A DNA stretch of 64,000 nt from Aeromonas bivalvium (GTDB taxonomy: Bacteria > Pseudomonadota > Gammaproteobacteria > Enterobacterales > Aeromonadaceae), in contig NZ_CDBT01000008.1 in the NCBI RefSeq assembly GCF_000819765.1, forward strand, positions 371,860 through 435,859. Direction: 5' to 3'. The position numbers were made by a program, and so were the translations under genes. The notes beneath the pieces are model-generated. The model made no database searches, was not told the origin of the DNA, and saw nothing but the letters and a program-made list of their open reading frames with translations. Position 1 is the first letter of the stretch. The number at the start of each line of letters is the position of its first letter. Of this stretch, positions 18,343 through 27,891 are shown one piece after another.

Positions 18343-18369
18343 AAACCGGGCCCTGGCGGCCCGGTTTTT
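18343..18369 (+). terminator. Intrinsic terminator after the NlpC/P60 gene
   Basis: The stem AAACCGGGCC / GGCCCGGTTT with a 5-base loop is followed by T's, 55 bases past the stop codon. Confidence 0.82.
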
Positions 18370-18447
18370 CATGACCCCCGTTTAGACTTTTGCCGCGCGA
18401 CTCTCTATAGTGTGGGCCCGCTTTTTGCCAGACAGATCAGGCCTCAG

Positions 18448-19383
18448 ATGACCAAAGAGACTCCCCTCAAAGCCGGCTTGCACCCCCGCAATCGCCATCA
18501 GGCTCCCTATGATCTGGCGGCGCTCAGCCAGCGAACCCCCGCACTGGCGCCCTTCGTGTTCACCAACGAGCATGGCTGCCGCACCCTGGATTTCGCCGAT
18601 CCGGCGGCGGTCAAGGCGCTCAACCAGGCGCTGCTGGCGCTGCACTATGGGATCCGCCACTGGGACCTGCCCGCGGGCTATCTCTGCCCGCCTATCCCTG
18701 GCCGGGTCGACTATCTGCATCACGTGGCCGACCTTGTCAGCGAGGGGCTGGAGGCAGCGCGCACCGGCAAGGGGGTGAGAGTGCTGGATATCGGAGTGGG
18801 GGCCAACTGCATCTATCCCTTGCTCGGCAGCCGAGAATATGGCTGGCGTTTCGTCGGGGCCGACATCGATCCCGTTTCGGTCAAGGCGGCCAGCCTGCTG
18901 GCGGCCAGCAACGGTCTGGGCAAGCAGATAGAGTGTCGCCTGCAGGCCGATCCCCGCCGGGTGTTCCACGGCATCATAGGGCCCAAGGAGCGCTTTACCC
19001 TGACCCTGTGCAACCCGCCGTTTCATGCCTCCCTGGCCGAGGCCAGCGCCGGCACCCGGCGCAAGCTGCGCAATCTGGGCAAGGGGGGAGAGGAGACGAG
19101 TGAGGCACCCGTGCTTAACTTTGGTGGCCAGAAGGCGGAGCTGTGGTGCGATGGCGGCGAGGCCGCCTTCCTCGCCTCCCTGATCCGCGAGAGCCGGGCG
19201 TTTGCCGGCCAGTGTCTCTGGTTCACTTCCCTGGTGTCGAAGAAGGAGAATCTGGCGGCGGCCAGGCAGGGACTCAAGCGGCTGGAAGCCAGGCGGGTGC
19301 GGGTGATAGAGATGAACCTGGGCAACAAGCAGAGCCGGATCCTGGCCTGGAGCTTTCAGGAAGACAACCGCTGGGCTGACTGA
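18448..19383 (+). CDS. rlmF: 23S rRNA (adenine-1618-N6)-methyltransferase
   Basis: The 311-residue protein matches RlmF (YbiN) throughout: [14 protein letters not shown] at the N-terminus, the [17 protein letters not shown] segment, the SAM-binding [15 protein letters not shown] loop, and the N6-adenine methyltransferase motif CNPPFH. It methylates A1618 of 23S rRNA. ATG 18448 is chosen because homologues begin a few residues before GLHPRNRH. It is monocistronic. Confidence 0.95.
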   Translation: MTKETPLKAGLHPRNRHQAPYDLAALSQRTPALAPFVFTNEHGCRTLDFADPAAVKALNQALLALHYGIRHWDLPAGYLCPPIPGRVDYLHHVADLVSEGLEAARTGKGVRVLDIGVGANCIYPLLGSREYGWRFVGADIDPVSVKAASLLAASNGLGKQIECRLQADPRRVFHGIIGPKERFTLTLCNPPFHASLAEASAGTRRKLRNLGKGGEETSEAPVLNFGGQKAELWCDGGEAAFLASLIRESRAFAGQCLWFTSLVSKKENLAAARQGLKRLEARRVRVIEMNLGNKQSRILAWSFQEDNRWAD

Positions 19384-19713
19384 ACCCGCTCGCCCCGCTC
19401 CCTGCGAGCCGACCGGCCTCACTCCCCGAGGGCGCAACCTGAGGCTGCGCCGCCGCCCATTGCCTCCTCGTCCTTTACTCAAGCCACCGGCGGGTGGCTG
19501 TCCGTGCTGTGTGATGGTGCGAGTGTCTGGCCCATCTTGTGATGGCGTGGTGAGGGTGGGGGAGTGACATGGCCCGGCCAGGTCATGGCATCAGCCGCAT
19601 TTTCCCTTCAAGCTTCCCCAAGGCAAGCGTTTTCCTGCCCGTCGTGGCTCGCTCTCGCGAGTCCCTGTGAGTAATCACTTTCACCTCCGGTACAGTTGTA
19701 CGCTGAGATTTTT
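19384..19713. other. Intergenic region without a convincing gene
   Basis: This 330-base stretch upstream of the MaoC gene's promoter shows no strong RNA motif. A 51-codon minus-strand reading frame (19738 to 19583) exists, but it lacks a ribosome binding site and its start overlaps the promoter at 19714-19743. The part before 19600 is GC-rich with short inverted repeats near 19570-19590. Confidence 0.5.
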
Positions 19714-19743
19714 TTGCACTTGCAGTTGAAACTTTCATAAAAT
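19714..19743 (+). promoter_or_regulatory. Sigma70-type promoter of the MaoC-family gene
   Basis: TTGCAC (19714-19719) and TAAAAT (19738-19743) are separated by 18 bp. The predicted leader of about 42 nt reaches the ATG at 19793. Confidence 0.6.
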
Positions 19744-19792
19744 GATACTGGTTAGACCTGTTCACTGGTTAATTAGAGATAGGGATCGGTTA

Positions 19793-20515
19793 ATGAAAGT
19801 GGTCGATTTTCTGAAGCGCAAGCGTGAAATCCTGGCGCAGCACCCCTTCGAGCTCAAGGATTGGCTCTCACCGGCCATCCGCGACTATTGGCGTGAGTTT
19901 CAGCAAAAAGCACACCTTCACCCCTTGCTGGGGCGGGTGCTTGACGCCCATGGTCAGCCGGTTGCCGAGGCAGAACAGCAGGGCGAGCAGCGCCAGACCG
20001 TGAACGGTCAGGCCATGGCTCCCCAGGCGCCGACGATCGTCCTCGAAGGGGAGGCGGCCCTGGTGTTCGAGCGCCTGCAGGCCCAGCTCGGCGAGGAGAC
20101 CCATGTCGGTGACTGGCTCCACATCAGTCAACAGATGGTCAACCAGTTTGCCGCCGTGACCGGCGATCACCAGTGGATACACACAGATCCCGAGCGCGCC
20201 GCCGCCGAGTCGCCCTTCAAGAGCACCATAGCCCACGGCTTCCTGACCCTGGCGCTCCTGCCCAGGCTTACCGGCTCCGTGGATGAGGCGAACCCCGAGT
20301 TCCCCACGGCCCGCATGGTGGTCAACTTCGGTCTGGATCAGGTGCGCTTCCCCTATCCCATCAAGGTGGGCAGCCAGGTGCGCGCCCGCACCAGGTTGAT
20401 TGGTGTGACGCCGGTCAAGGGGGGGCTGGAGCTGCTCAAGGAGATCAAGGTCGAGATCGAGGGCGTGCGTCGCCCCGGCTGCGTCATAGAGTCCGTGACC
20501 CGCCTCTACTTCTGA
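19793..20515 (+). CDS. MaoC-like hydratase/dehydratase with N-terminal extension
   Basis: The 240-residue protein has a hot-dog-fold MaoC domain (about 95-230) with the hydratase-2 motif FAAVTGDHQWIHTDPERA, giving catalytic D125 and H130, then FKSTIAHGFLTLALLP. Enzymes of this type hydrate trans-2-enoyl-CoA to (R)-3-hydroxyacyl-CoA or act in fatty-acid/PHA metabolism. The N-terminal ~95 residues (MKVVDFLKRKREILAQHPF and onward) are absent from short PhaJ-type hydratases and their role is unknown. AGGGAT lies 7 bases before the ATG. No pha genes are adjacent. Confidence 0.85.
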   Translation: MKVVDFLKRKREILAQHPFELKDWLSPAIRDYWREFQQKAHLHPLLGRVLDAHGQPVAEAEQQGEQRQTVNGQAMAPQAPTIVLEGEAALVFERLQAQLGEETHVGDWLHISQQMVNQFAAVTGDHQWIHTDPERAAAESPFKSTIAHGFLTLALLPRLTGSVDEANPEFPTARMVVNFGLDQVRFPYPIKVGSQVRARTRLIGVTPVKGGLELLKEIKVEIEGVRRPGCVIESVTRLYF

Positions 20516-20582
20516 GGCGCCCCGTCATCCCGAGCACTGGCGGCGGCTGACGGTCTGCCATCGGCCCCGGGCCGACGCGAAA

Positions 20583-20606
20583 AAACAGGGCCATTCGGCC
20601 CTGTTT
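20583..20606 (+). terminator. Intrinsic terminator after the MaoC gene
   Basis: A 10-bp perfect stem (AAACAGGGCC / GGCCCTGTTT) with loop ATTC, preceded by A's, lies about 70 bases past the stop. Confidence 0.78.
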
Positions 20607-20669
20607 GCTATCTGACAGAGGAGTGGGGCACACTCTGCCCACTTCCCATCGTCAGACAAGGTACCCCCC

Positions 20670-21086
20670 ATGGCTTCCCACCTCGGCGCCCTCACCCTGC
20701 TGGTGGCGGATTATGATGCCGCCATCCACTTCTTCACCCAGGCCCTCGGCTTCACCCTGCTCGAAGACAGCGCCCTCGATGAACCTGGCAAGCCCGGCAA
20801 GCGCTGGGTCAGGGTGGCCCCCTCTGGTCAGCCGGGTTGCGCCCTGTTGCTGGCCCGGGCCACCAATGACGAGCAGCGTGCCCAGATCGGCAAGCAGGGA
20901 GGCGGGCGAGTGTTCCTCTTCCTCGAGACCCGGGATTTTTGGGGTGACTATGAGCGGATGCGCGCCGCCGGTGTCCATTTTTGTGAACAGCCACGAGAAG
21001 AGGAGTACGGCACAGTGGTGGTGTTTGAGGACATCAGTGGCAACCGCTGGGATCTGCTGGCGCACCGCGCTGACAGTCGCGACTGA
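20670..21086 (+). CDS. VOC-superfamily (glyoxalase/bleomycin resistance-like) protein
   Basis: The 138-residue protein has the paired beta-alpha-beta-beta-beta modules of the vicinal oxygen chelate fold. The first is ALTLLVADYDAAIHFFTQALGF with RWVRVAPSG, the second GRVFLFLETRDFWGDYERM with VVVFEDISGNRWDLL. Members include glyoxalases, dioxygenases and antibiotic-binding proteins; substrate and activity cannot be assigned. AAGG lies 9 bases before the ATG. It precedes phoB but has no visible link to phosphate control. Confidence 0.83.
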   Translation: MASHLGALTLLVADYDAAIHFFTQALGFTLLEDSALDEPGKPGKRWVRVAPSGQPGCALLLARATNDEQRAQIGKQGGGRVFLFLETRDFWGDYERMRAAGVHFCEQPREEEYGTVVVFEDISGNRWDLLAHRADSRD

Positions 21087-21104
21087 AAACGTTTATTATC
21101 CTCC

Positions 21105-21130
21105 CTGTCATAAAGTCATAAAAATGTCAT
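21105..21130 (+). promoter_or_regulatory. Pho box upstream of phoB
   Basis: CTGTCATAAAG, TCATAAAAATGTCAT contains TGTCAT-type half-sites repeated along one face, as PhoB requires. It lies 50-75 bp before the phoB start, consistent with autoregulation under phosphate limitation. Confidence 0.8.
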
Positions 21131-21181
21131 ACAAACTTCTAATAATTGGCGCACCAATCTTCATGAGGAGAGAGAAGGGAT

Positions 21182-21871
21182 ATGGCAAAGCGAATACTGG
21201 TGGTCGAGGATGAGGCGCCGATCCGCGAAATGCTCTGTTTTGTACTGGAGCAAAAAGGTTATGAAGCGATAGAGGCGGCGGACTTCGCCGACGGTCTGGC
21301 CAAGGTGTGTGAACCCTATCCCGAGCTGATCCTGCTGGACTGGATGATGCCGGGGGGCAGCGGCATCCAGTTCCTCAAGCAGCTCAAGCAAGACGAGATG
21401 ACCCGCCAGATCCCCGTGGTGATGCTGACCGCCCGGGGCGAGGAAGAGGACAAGGTACGCGGCCTGGAAGCGGGCGCCGACGACTACATCACCAAACCCT
21501 TCTCCCCCAAGGAGCTCACCGCCCGTCTCCATGCCGTGATGCGCCGGGTCTCCCCCACCTCGGTGGACGAGGTGATCGAGGTACAGGGGCTGAGGCTGGA
21601 TCCCGTCTCCCACCGGGTCAGTGCCGAGGACAAGGCGCTGGACATGGGGCCGACCGAGTTCAAGCTGCTCCATTTCTTCATGACGCATCCGGAGCGGGTC
21701 TACAGCCGCGAGCAGCTGCTCAACAATGTCTGGGGCACCAACGTCTATGTGGAAGACAGGACGGTGGACGTGCATATCCGCCGGTTGCGCAAGGCGGTCG
21801 AGGGATCGGGCCACGACAGATTGATCCAGACGGTGCGCGGGGCAGGTTACCGCTTCTCCACCCGTCTCTAG
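21182..21871 (+). CDS. phoB: Phosphate regulon response regulator PhoB
   Basis: The 229-residue protein has a receiver domain with acidic pocket VVEDE, phospho-acceptor D53 ([11 protein letters not shown]), T82 and K104 (TKPF), and a C-terminal OmpR-type winged helix ([36 protein letters not shown]). Phosphorylated PhoB activates phosphate-starvation genes. The ATG at 21182 follows GAGAGAAGGG. It is followed by phoR after 122 bp and preceded by its own Pho box. Confidence 0.97.
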   Translation: MAKRILVVEDEAPIREMLCFVLEQKGYEAIEAADFADGLAKVCEPYPELILLDWMMPGGSGIQFLKQLKQDEMTRQIPVVMLTARGEEEDKVRGLEAGADDYITKPFSPKELTARLHAVMRRVSPTSVDEVIEVQGLRLDPVSHRVSAEDKALDMGPTEFKLLHFFMTHPERVYSREQLLNNVWGTNVYVEDRTVDVHIRRLRKAVEGSGHDRLIQTVRGAGYRFSTRL

Positions 21872-21993
21872 GGGCCCTGTGCTGCAATCTCACCCTGGCT
21901 GGCGCTTGTTGCCATTGGCAGTCTCTGGATGATCGGGCAATCTCATGCCTGCCGGGAGTGAGCTCTGCTCTTTGCTGTCTCTAGGAGATCTTA

Positions 21994-23304
21994 ATGTTGC
22001 AACCTTATGCCTGGCGACGACAGTTGTGGCGGATGGCGTTTTTCTATCTGCCCTTCGCCTTGTTTGGCTGGCTGACGGAGAGTCTGACCCTCTGCCTGCT
22101 GGTGGCAACCTGTCTGCACCTTGGCTGGCACTACCGCTTCCAGAAGCGGCTCTCGGACTGGTTATGGCATGACCGCAGCCTGGTACCGCCGAGTGGCAGC
22201 GGCAGCTGGGAATACATCTTCAACGGCATCTACAAGCTGCAGCAGCGCCATCGGGCCAGGCGGCGCGAGCTGGCGGGCCTCATCCGCCGCTTCAGGGAGG
22301 GGGCCGAGGCTCTGCCCGATGCCGCCGTGGTGTTTCGCACCGACGGCAGCATCCTTTGGTGCAACCGGCTGGCGGAGCAGCTGCTCGGCTTTCGCTGGCC
22401 GGAGGATGCAGGCCAGCACATCGGCAACCTGATCCGCCAGCCCTCCTTCGTCAGCTACCTGGGCAAGGGGGAGTATGATGAGCCCTTCGAGATGCACTCC
22501 CCCATCAATGAGGAGAAGTTTCTCGAGTTTCGCATCATGCCCTACGCCGAGGATCAGGCCATGCTGGTGGTGCGGGACGTGACCCGGCTGCGCAGCCTGG
22601 AGAAGACTCGCAAGCACTTCGTGGCCAACGTCTCCCATGAGCTGCGCACCCCGCTCACCGTGCTCAAGGGGTACCTGGAGATGACGGAAGAGCCGCCGCC
22701 GCCCGCCATGTGGGCCAAGGCCCACAGGGTGATGATGGAGCAGACGGTGCGCATGGACAATCTGGTGAACCAGCTGCTGACCCTGTCGCGCATCGAGGCG
22801 GCGCCGGATATCGACCTGTCCCATCGCGTCGACATGCCGGCCATGCTCTCCCTGCTCGAGCAGGAGGCGCGGGCCCTGTCGGGGGATCGCGCCCATGTCA
22901 TCGAGTTTCTGGTGCAGCCGGATCTCTGGCTGCTCGGGGACGAGGATCAGCTACGCAGCGCCGTGTCCAACCTGGTCTACAACGCCATTCACTACACGCC
23001 GCCGGGCCGCAAGATCCAGGTGGAGTGGCGCCGTCAGGGCAATCAGGCCTTGTTCGCGGTGAGCGACGAAGGGGAGGGGATCACTCCGGACCATCTGGCG
23101 CGGCTCACGGAGCGCTTCTACCGGGTCGACAAGGCGCGCTCCCGTCACACCGGCGGATCCGGGCTGGGCCTTGCCATCGTCAAGCATGCCCTGAGCCATC
23201 ACGATACCCACCTCGACATCGATAGCCGGGTGGGTATGGGGAGCCGCTTCAGCTTCCTGATCCCGGCGCGGCTGGTGGTGGCCAAGCTGGCGATGGCGAA
23301 GTAG
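21994..23304 (+). CDS. phoR: Phosphate regulon sensor histidine kinase PhoR
   Basis: The 436-residue kinase has two N-terminal membrane helices (about 12-45), a charged linker, a PAS domain (about 105-200, [17 protein letters not shown]), the H-box with H215 ([13 protein letters not shown]) and an HATPase domain ([31 protein letters not shown]). PhoR reads phosphate status through PstSCAB-PhoU and phosphorylates PhoB. AGGAG lies 8 bases before the ATG. It is probably cotranscribed with phoB. Confidence 0.96.
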   Translation: MLQPYAWRRQLWRMAFFYLPFALFGWLTESLTLCLLVATCLHLGWHYRFQKRLSDWLWHDRSLVPPSGSGSWEYIFNGIYKLQQRHRARRRELAGLIRRFREGAEALPDAAVVFRTDGSILWCNRLAEQLLGFRWPEDAGQHIGNLIRQPSFVSYLGKGEYDEPFEMHSPINEEKFLEFRIMPYAEDQAMLVVRDVTRLRSLEKTRKHFVANVSHELRTPLTVLKGYLEMTEEPPPPAMWAKAHRVMMEQTVRMDNLVNQLLTLSRIEAAPDIDLSHRVDMPAMLSLLEQEARALSGDRAHVIEFLVQPDLWLLGDEDQLRSAVSNLVYNAIHYTPPGRKIQVEWRRQGNQALFAVSDEGEGITPDHLARLTERFYRVDKARSRHTGGSGLGLAIVKHALSHHDTHLDIDSRVGMGSRFSFLIPARLVVAKLAMAK

Positions 23305-23336
23305 ACCTCATTGAACATCAAGGGGTTGACGACAAG

Positions 23337-23370
23337 GGGGAGGGCCACAGTGGTGGCCCTCCCCGTTTTT
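23337..23370 (+). terminator. Intrinsic terminator after phoR
   Basis: The stem GGGGAGGGCCAC / GTGGCCCTCCCC with a short loop is followed by GTTTTT. Confidence 0.85.
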
Positions 23371-23386
23371 ATGCTTATCTGGCTGG

Positions 23387-23408
23387 TTGTCATGAAAGCG
23401 TCATGATC
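23387..23408 (+). promoter_or_regulatory. Pho box upstream of pstS
   Basis: Two 11-bp direct repeats, TTGTCATGAAA and GCGTCATGATC, match the PhoB binding pattern; a further TTGTCAC occurs at 23420-23426. They lie 80-100 bp before the pstS start. Confidence 0.78.
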
Positions 23409-23488
23409 ACGCCATAAATTTGTCACTGCCAGGTCGGATACTGGCGCCGTCTTAAAGAACGGACCTTCTGTAATTTTGGAGAGATTGG

Positions 23489-24463
23489 ATGAAACTCAAC
23501 AAATTGGCCAGTGTGATCGGTGTTACTGCGGCAGTGCTGTTTTCTGCCGGCTCTATGGCTTACGGCGTCGACAAGGATCTGCCCGAATATGCGCCGGTCA
23601 GCGGCATCTCGGGTAACTTGTCGTCCGTGGGTTCCGATACCCTGGCTAACATGATGACCCTGTGGGCCGAAGAATTTAAGCGCGTCTATCCGAACGTCAA
23701 CGTTCAGATCCAGGCCGCCGGCTCCTCCACCGCCCCTCCCGCCCTGACCGAAGGCACTTCCCAGTTCGGCCCCATGAGCCGCGCCATGAAGTCCGGTGAA
23801 GAGGAAGCGTTCGAGAAGCGCCACGGCTACAAGCCGACCGCCATTCGCGTCGCCGTCGATGCCCTGGCCGTGTTCGTCAACAAGGACAACCCCATCAAGG
23901 GGCTGACCATGCAGCAGGTTGATGCCGTCTTCTCCAGCACCCTCAAGTGCGGCGAAGCCAAGGCCGCCAGCAAATGGTCCGACCTGGGCCTGGATGGCAG
24001 CTGGTCTGGCAAGGATCTGCAACTGTTCGGTCGCAACTCCGTCTCCGGCACCTATGGCTACTTCAAGGAGCACGCCCTGTGTGACGGCGACTTCAAGAGC
24101 GGCGTGAACGAGCAGCCGGGTTCCGCCTCCGTGGTGCAGTCGGTCTCCGCCTCCCTCAACGGGATCGGTTACTCCGGCATCGGCTATGTCACCTCCGGGG
24201 TGCGTGCCGTACCGCTCTCCAAGGATGGCACCACCTTCGTCGAGGCCACTGCCGACAATGCCATCACCGGCAAGTATCCGCTGTCACGCTTCCTCTACCT
24301 GTACGTGAACAAGCACCCGAACAAGCCGCTCTCCCCCATGGAGCAGGAGTTCGTCAAGCTGATCCTCTCCAAGGCCGGTCAGACCATCGTTGCCAAGGAC
24401 GGTTATGTGCCGGTTCCGGCCAAGGTGGTTCAGGCCGACCTCAAGAAGCTGGGCCTGATGTAA
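23489..24463 (+). CDS. pstS: Phosphate-binding protein PstS (PstS family)
   Basis: The 324-residue precursor has a Sec signal peptide ending near GSMAYG and a PstS-like fold with phosphate-binding loops [23 protein letters not shown] and [13 protein letters not shown]. Codon choice is that of highly expressed genes. It is monocistronic: no pstC, pstA, pstB or phoU follows, and a strong terminator closes it. It should deliver phosphate in the periplasm to a Pst transporter encoded elsewhere. The Pho box upstream predicts strong induction under phosphate starvation. Confidence 0.92.
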   Translation: MKLNKLASVIGVTAAVLFSAGSMAYGVDKDLPEYAPVSGISGNLSSVGSDTLANMMTLWAEEFKRVYPNVNVQIQAAGSSTAPPALTEGTSQFGPMSRAMKSGEEEAFEKRHGYKPTAIRVAVDALAVFVNKDNPIKGLTMQQVDAVFSSTLKCGEAKAASKWSDLGLDGSWSGKDLQLFGRNSVSGTYGYFKEHALCDGDFKSGVNEQPGSASVVQSVSASLNGIGYSGIGYVTSGVRAVPLSKDGTTFVEATADNAITGKYPLSRFLYLYVNKHPNKPLSPMEQEFVKLILSKAGQTIVAKDGYVPVPAKVVQADLKKLGLM

Positions 24464-24486
24464 TACCGCCCCGCGGCAAGCCTTGC

Positions 24487-24518
24487 CAAAACGAGCCCAT
24501 TCGGGCTCGTTTTTTTTA
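24487..24518 (+). terminator. Intrinsic terminator after pstS
   Basis: The stem AAAACGAGCCC / GGGCTCGTTTT with loop ATTC ends in eight T's, 25 bases past the stop. Confidence 0.92.
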
Positions 24519-24608
24519 TGGCCGCAAGCCGCAGGTCATGCTGACCGACTTGCACCCGGTGCGCGCTTTCCCGAGAATAAGGCATTCTCCGTCACAAGGA
24601 CTCCGTCG

Positions 24609-25415
24609 ATGACCTCACTCCTCACCAAGGCAGGCCTGCTGGCCGCCGCCGGTCTGTTGCTCGGTGCCTGCGCCCAGTCCCCCACGGGCCGCAGCCAGAT
24701 GCTGCTCTTCTCTCCCCAGCAGATGAACCAGCTCGGGGCGGACTCCTTCAGCCAGATGAAGCAGCAGGAGAAGTTGAGCAAGGACGCCAGGGTCAATGGT
24801 TATGTCTCTTGCGTCGCCCAGGCGGTGACCGCCCAGGTGCCGAGCAGCTATGGCATCAGCGACTGGGAAGTGGTGGTGTTTGACTCCAAACAGGTCAACG
24901 CCTTCGCCCTGCCCGGTGGCAAGATAGGGGTCTACAGCGGCTTGCTCGACGTGGCCAGTAATCAGGATCAGCTGGCCACCGTCATCGGTCACGAGCTGAC
25001 CCACGTGCTGGCCCAGCACTCCAACGAGCGGCTGTCGCGCAGCCAGATCACGGGACTGGGGCTGGCGGCGGCGGACATCGCCCTTGGCACCAGCGAGTAT
25101 CGCGGCGCCACCATGGCGGCGCTTGGGCTCGGGGTCGAGGTGGGGATAGCCCTGCCCTATGGCCGCGAGCAGGAGAGCGAGGCGGATCGGCTGGGACTGG
25201 CTCTGATGGCTCGCGCCGGTTTCAACCCGGCAGAGGCGATCCCGCTGTGGCAGAACATGGGGGCCGCCGCCGGGGGCAAGGCTCCCCCTGAGCTGCTCTC
25301 CACCCACCCGAGCAATGCGAACCGCATCGCCGAGCTGCGCGCCGAGCTGGCCACGGCAACCCCCCTCTATCAGCAGGCCCGCGCCGCCGGACTCACGCCC
25401 CAGTGCAAACCCTGA
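24609..25415 (+). CDS. M48-family metalloprotease lipoprotein (LoiP/YcaL-like)
   Basis: The 268-residue protein has a lipoprotein signal (LLAAAGLLLGAC, lipidated C21) and an M48 zinc protease domain: H128-E-L-T-H132 (IGHELTHVLAQH), a downstream REQESEADRLGL segment carrying the third zinc ligand, and the STHPSNANRI strand. It resembles the small outer-membrane proteases LoiP and YcaL that help control OMP quality. ATG 24609 has AAGGA 9 bases upstream. The next gene overlaps its last 13 bases. Confidence 0.92.
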   Translation: MTSLLTKAGLLAAAGLLLGACAQSPTGRSQMLLFSPQQMNQLGADSFSQMKQQEKLSKDARVNGYVSCVAQAVTAQVPSSYGISDWEVVVFDSKQVNAFALPGGKIGVYSGLLDVASNQDQLATVIGHELTHVLAQHSNERLSRSQITGLGLAAADIALGTSEYRGATMAALGLGVEVGIALPYGREQESEADRLGLALMARAGFNPAEAIPLWQNMGAAAGGKAPPELLSTHPSNANRIAELRAELATATPLYQQARAAGLTPQCKP

Positions 25416-25915
25416 CGGCGACCCTGCGTCTGGCCCGGCTGCAAGATGCCGCCGCCATGACGGTGCTGCAACGGGCCAGCTGGCTGGCGGCCTATGGCGA
25501 GGTACTGGGCCCCGAGCTGCTGGATGCGCTGGCGCCCGGGGTCCACTTGCAGCTGTGGCGTCGGCGGCTCGCGGGGGACGATCCCAAACCCATGCTGATC
25601 TGCATCGAACAGAGGGTGATAGGCCTGCTCTACTGGCAGCATCAGGAAGGGGAGACCGGGCCCGAGGCCCATATCCGCGCCCTCTACCTGCACCCGGCCC
25701 ACTGGCGCCAGGGTCACGGCAAACGGCTGTGGCAGGCGGTGGCGATGCAGATGCGGCGAGCGGGGTTCGAGCGGGTCAGTCTCTGGCTGCTGGCGGGCAA
25801 TCGGGTCGGGGAGGGGTTCTACTTGAGGCGCGGCTTTCGCTTCGACGGGGAGCAGCGCACCCTGACCCAGCGGGGCCAGCCCTGCCTGCAGCGAAAAATG
25901 TGCCGCCTCTTGTGA
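25403..25915 (+). CDS. GNAT-family N-acetyltransferase
   Basis: The 170-residue protein has GNAT features: LRLARLQDAAAMTVLQRAS at the N-terminus, a central IGLLYWQHQEGETGP strand, the acetyl-CoA-binding WRQGHGKRLWQAV loop, and VSLWLLAGNRVGEGFYLRRGF. The start is taken as GTG 25403, inside the end of the M48 gene (13-base overlap), because the first strand is needed; no good ribosome binding site is seen, which suggests translational coupling. Substrate unknown. Confidence 0.8.
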   Translation: MQTLTATLRLARLQDAAAMTVLQRASWLAAYGEVLGPELLDALAPGVHLQLWRRRLAGDDPKPMLICIEQRVIGLLYWQHQEGETGPEAHIRALYLHPAHWRQGHGKRLWQAVAMQMRRAGFERVSLWLLAGNRVGEGFYLRRGFRFDGEQRTLTQRGQPCLQRKMCRLL

Positions 25916-26021
25916 CGGGCCGCCAGTTTTACGGTGTGGGTCACTTTATTTTTTTTGCGAATTAATACAATGACCCGCTCAGGAATAGCGTCGTTTTCTC
26001 AAGCAGCAAGGGAGTGTGGGC

Positions 26022-26924
26022 ATGTATTACGGTTTCGATATCGGCGGCACCAAGGTGGCATTCGCCATCTATGACGGCGCCTTGGCCCTGTGTCACGAGG
26101 AGCGGCTCGGGACGCCGGGAGACGATTACGCGGCGCTGCAGCGGCTGATCCTCGACAGGGTGCTGGCGGCGGACAAGCGCTATGGCGTGCGTGGCATGGT
26201 CGGGATCGGTTTTCCCGGCATCCTCAATCGCAGCGACAAGAGCATAGTGGCCGCCAATCTGCCCTGCATCAATGGCCGTCATCTGGGGGCGGATCTGAGT
26301 GCCTTGCTCGACCGTGAGGTGCGGGTCGACAACGACGCCAACTGCTTCCTCTGGTCCGAGGTGCATCAAGGGGCCGCCGAGGGGGCCGAGTCGGCCCTGG
26401 CTGTCACCATCGGCACCGGGATCGGCGGCGCCGTCTACGTCAACGGGCGCCTGGTGCAGGGACGCAACTGGCTGACGGGAGAGATAGGCCACTACCCGTT
26501 GCCCGGCACCATTCTGATGAAATACCCCGACTTGCCGCGCCCGCGTTGTGGTTGCGGCCGGCTTGCCTGCTTCGAGACCTATGCCTCGGGTACCGGTCTC
26601 GAGCGCCTCTATCAGCAGCGAAGCGGCGAGCGCATCTCGGGCCAGCAGATAGTGGCCCGCTTCGAAGCCAGGGAGCCGAACGCCGTCACTGCCCTGGATT
26701 GCTGGCTGGAGATCATGGCGGCGGGCCTGGCCACCGCCCTCTCCGTGCTGGATCCCGAGGTGGTGGTGCTCGGTGGCGGCCTGTGCGGCCTGCCCGCACT
26801 CTACGAACAATTGCCGCTGCGCCTGCCGGGTCATCTGTTGCCCGGTGTCGCCCTGCCCGAGATCCGCCAGGCCCGGTTTGGCGGCGCGGGCGGGGTGCGC
26901 GGTGCGGCCCTGCTTCATCTGTGA
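26022..26924 (+). CDS. nagK: N-acetyl-D-glucosamine kinase (ROK family)
   Basis: The 300-residue kinase has an ATP-binding start YYGFDIGGTK, the catalytic aspartate in RVDNDANCF (D105), the sugar-binding GEIGHYPL with zinc-ligand H157, and the ROK zinc cysteines C176, C178 and C183 (RCGCGRLACFE). It phosphorylates GlcNAc recovered from cell-wall or chitin breakdown to GlcNAc-6-P. ATG 26022 has AAGGGA 7 bases upstream. A -10-like TACAAT is at 25966. The next gene, cutC, starts 43 bp after it and is likely cotranscribed. Confidence 0.93.
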   Translation: MYYGFDIGGTKVAFAIYDGALALCHEERLGTPGDDYAALQRLILDRVLAADKRYGVRGMVGIGFPGILNRSDKSIVAANLPCINGRHLGADLSALLDREVRVDNDANCFLWSEVHQGAAEGAESALAVTIGTGIGGAVYVNGRLVQGRNWLTGEIGHYPLPGTILMKYPDLPRPRCGCGRLACFETYASGTGLERLYQQRSGERISGQQIVARFEAREPNAVTALDCWLEIMAAGLATALSVLDPEVVVLGGGLCGLPALYEQLPLRLPGHLLPGVALPEIRQARFGGAGGVRGAALLHL

Positions 26925-26967
26925 GACTCGACAACGGGTCTCACCTCACCCATCACGAGGAGATATC

Positions 26968-27690
26968 ATGACCCGTCTCGAAGTCTGCATCGACAACCTG
27001 GAGTCCCTGTTCATCGCCCAGGATGCCGGGGCCGATCGTATCGAGCTCTGCTCCGCCCTCGCCCTCGGCGGTCTCACCCCTTCCTATGGCCTGATGCAGC
27101 AGGCGGCGCGCCATGGCCGTGTTCCCATCTATGCCATGATCCGTCCCCGGGCCGGGGATTTCTGCTTTGGCGAGCTCGAGTTCGAGCTGATGCTGCAAGA
27201 CATAGCCGCCGCCCGCGCCGCCGGCCTGCAGGGGGTGGTGGTCGGCCTGCTCGACCCGCAGGGGCGGGTGCCAGGAGACAGGCTGAGGCAGCTGGTGGCG
27301 GCGGCCGGCCCCCTGGGGGTCACCTTTCACCGCGCCATCGATCTGTGCAGCGACTGGCGGGCGGATCTGGAGGTGATAGTGGGGGCGGGGTGCGAACGCA
27401 TCCTGAGCTCCGGCCATGCTCCGACCGCCCTGGCGGGGCTGGAGACGCTGCAGGCCATGGCCCAGGCCCTGGCGGGGCGTGCCAGCCTGATGCCGGGGGC
27501 CGGCGTCAATGCCGACAACGTGCGCACCATACTGGAGTTCACCGGGGTGAACGAGGTCCATATGTCCGGCATGGGCTGGCGTGGCGGCATGGTGCCCCAT
27601 GGCGTCAACATGGGGACCTCGGATGACGGCCGCGTCAATATCACCGACGGTGCCAAGGTATCGGCGGTGCGGGCCCTGCTGGATCAGTAG
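26968..27690 (+). CDS. cutC: CutC family protein
   Basis: The 240-residue TIM-barrel protein matches CutC: LEVCIDNLESLFIAQDAGAD, RIELCSALALGGLTPS, YAMIRPRAGDFCF, GVTFHRAIDL and ERILSSGH. CutC was once linked to copper tolerance, but its enzymatic role is unsettled. GAGGAGAT lies just before the ATG. It follows nagK after 43 bp. Confidence 0.93.
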   Translation: MTRLEVCIDNLESLFIAQDAGADRIELCSALALGGLTPSYGLMQQAARHGRVPIYAMIRPRAGDFCFGELEFELMLQDIAAARAAGLQGVVVGLLDPQGRVPGDRLRQLVAAAGPLGVTFHRAIDLCSDWRADLEVIVGAGCERILSSGHAPTALAGLETLQAMAQALAGRASLMPGAGVNADNVRTILEFTGVNEVHMSGMGWRGGMVPHGVNMGTSDDGRVNITDGAKVSAVRALLDQ

Positions 27691-27891
27691 GGGTTGAGTT
27701 CAGACTCGATCGGGGTCATCCTCGCTGACCCTGGTGCCGGCGGTGGCCAGGCCCTTGGCCCCGCGGCTTCCCCTGGTCGGAGTGGACCGGGTGGGTCCGG
27801 CGCAGGACGGGGAGCCCTGACGGCAGCACCCGGGTAAAAACTCTGTTATCATTCCCGCTCTTTTGACACATGGACCCGGAGCAGAATCTCA

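Noticed and set aside
19583-19738. 51-codon minus-strand frame beginning MKVSTASAKKSQ
   Set aside because: It has no ribosome binding site, its start overlaps a good plus-strand promoter (19714-19743), and it matches no family I know.
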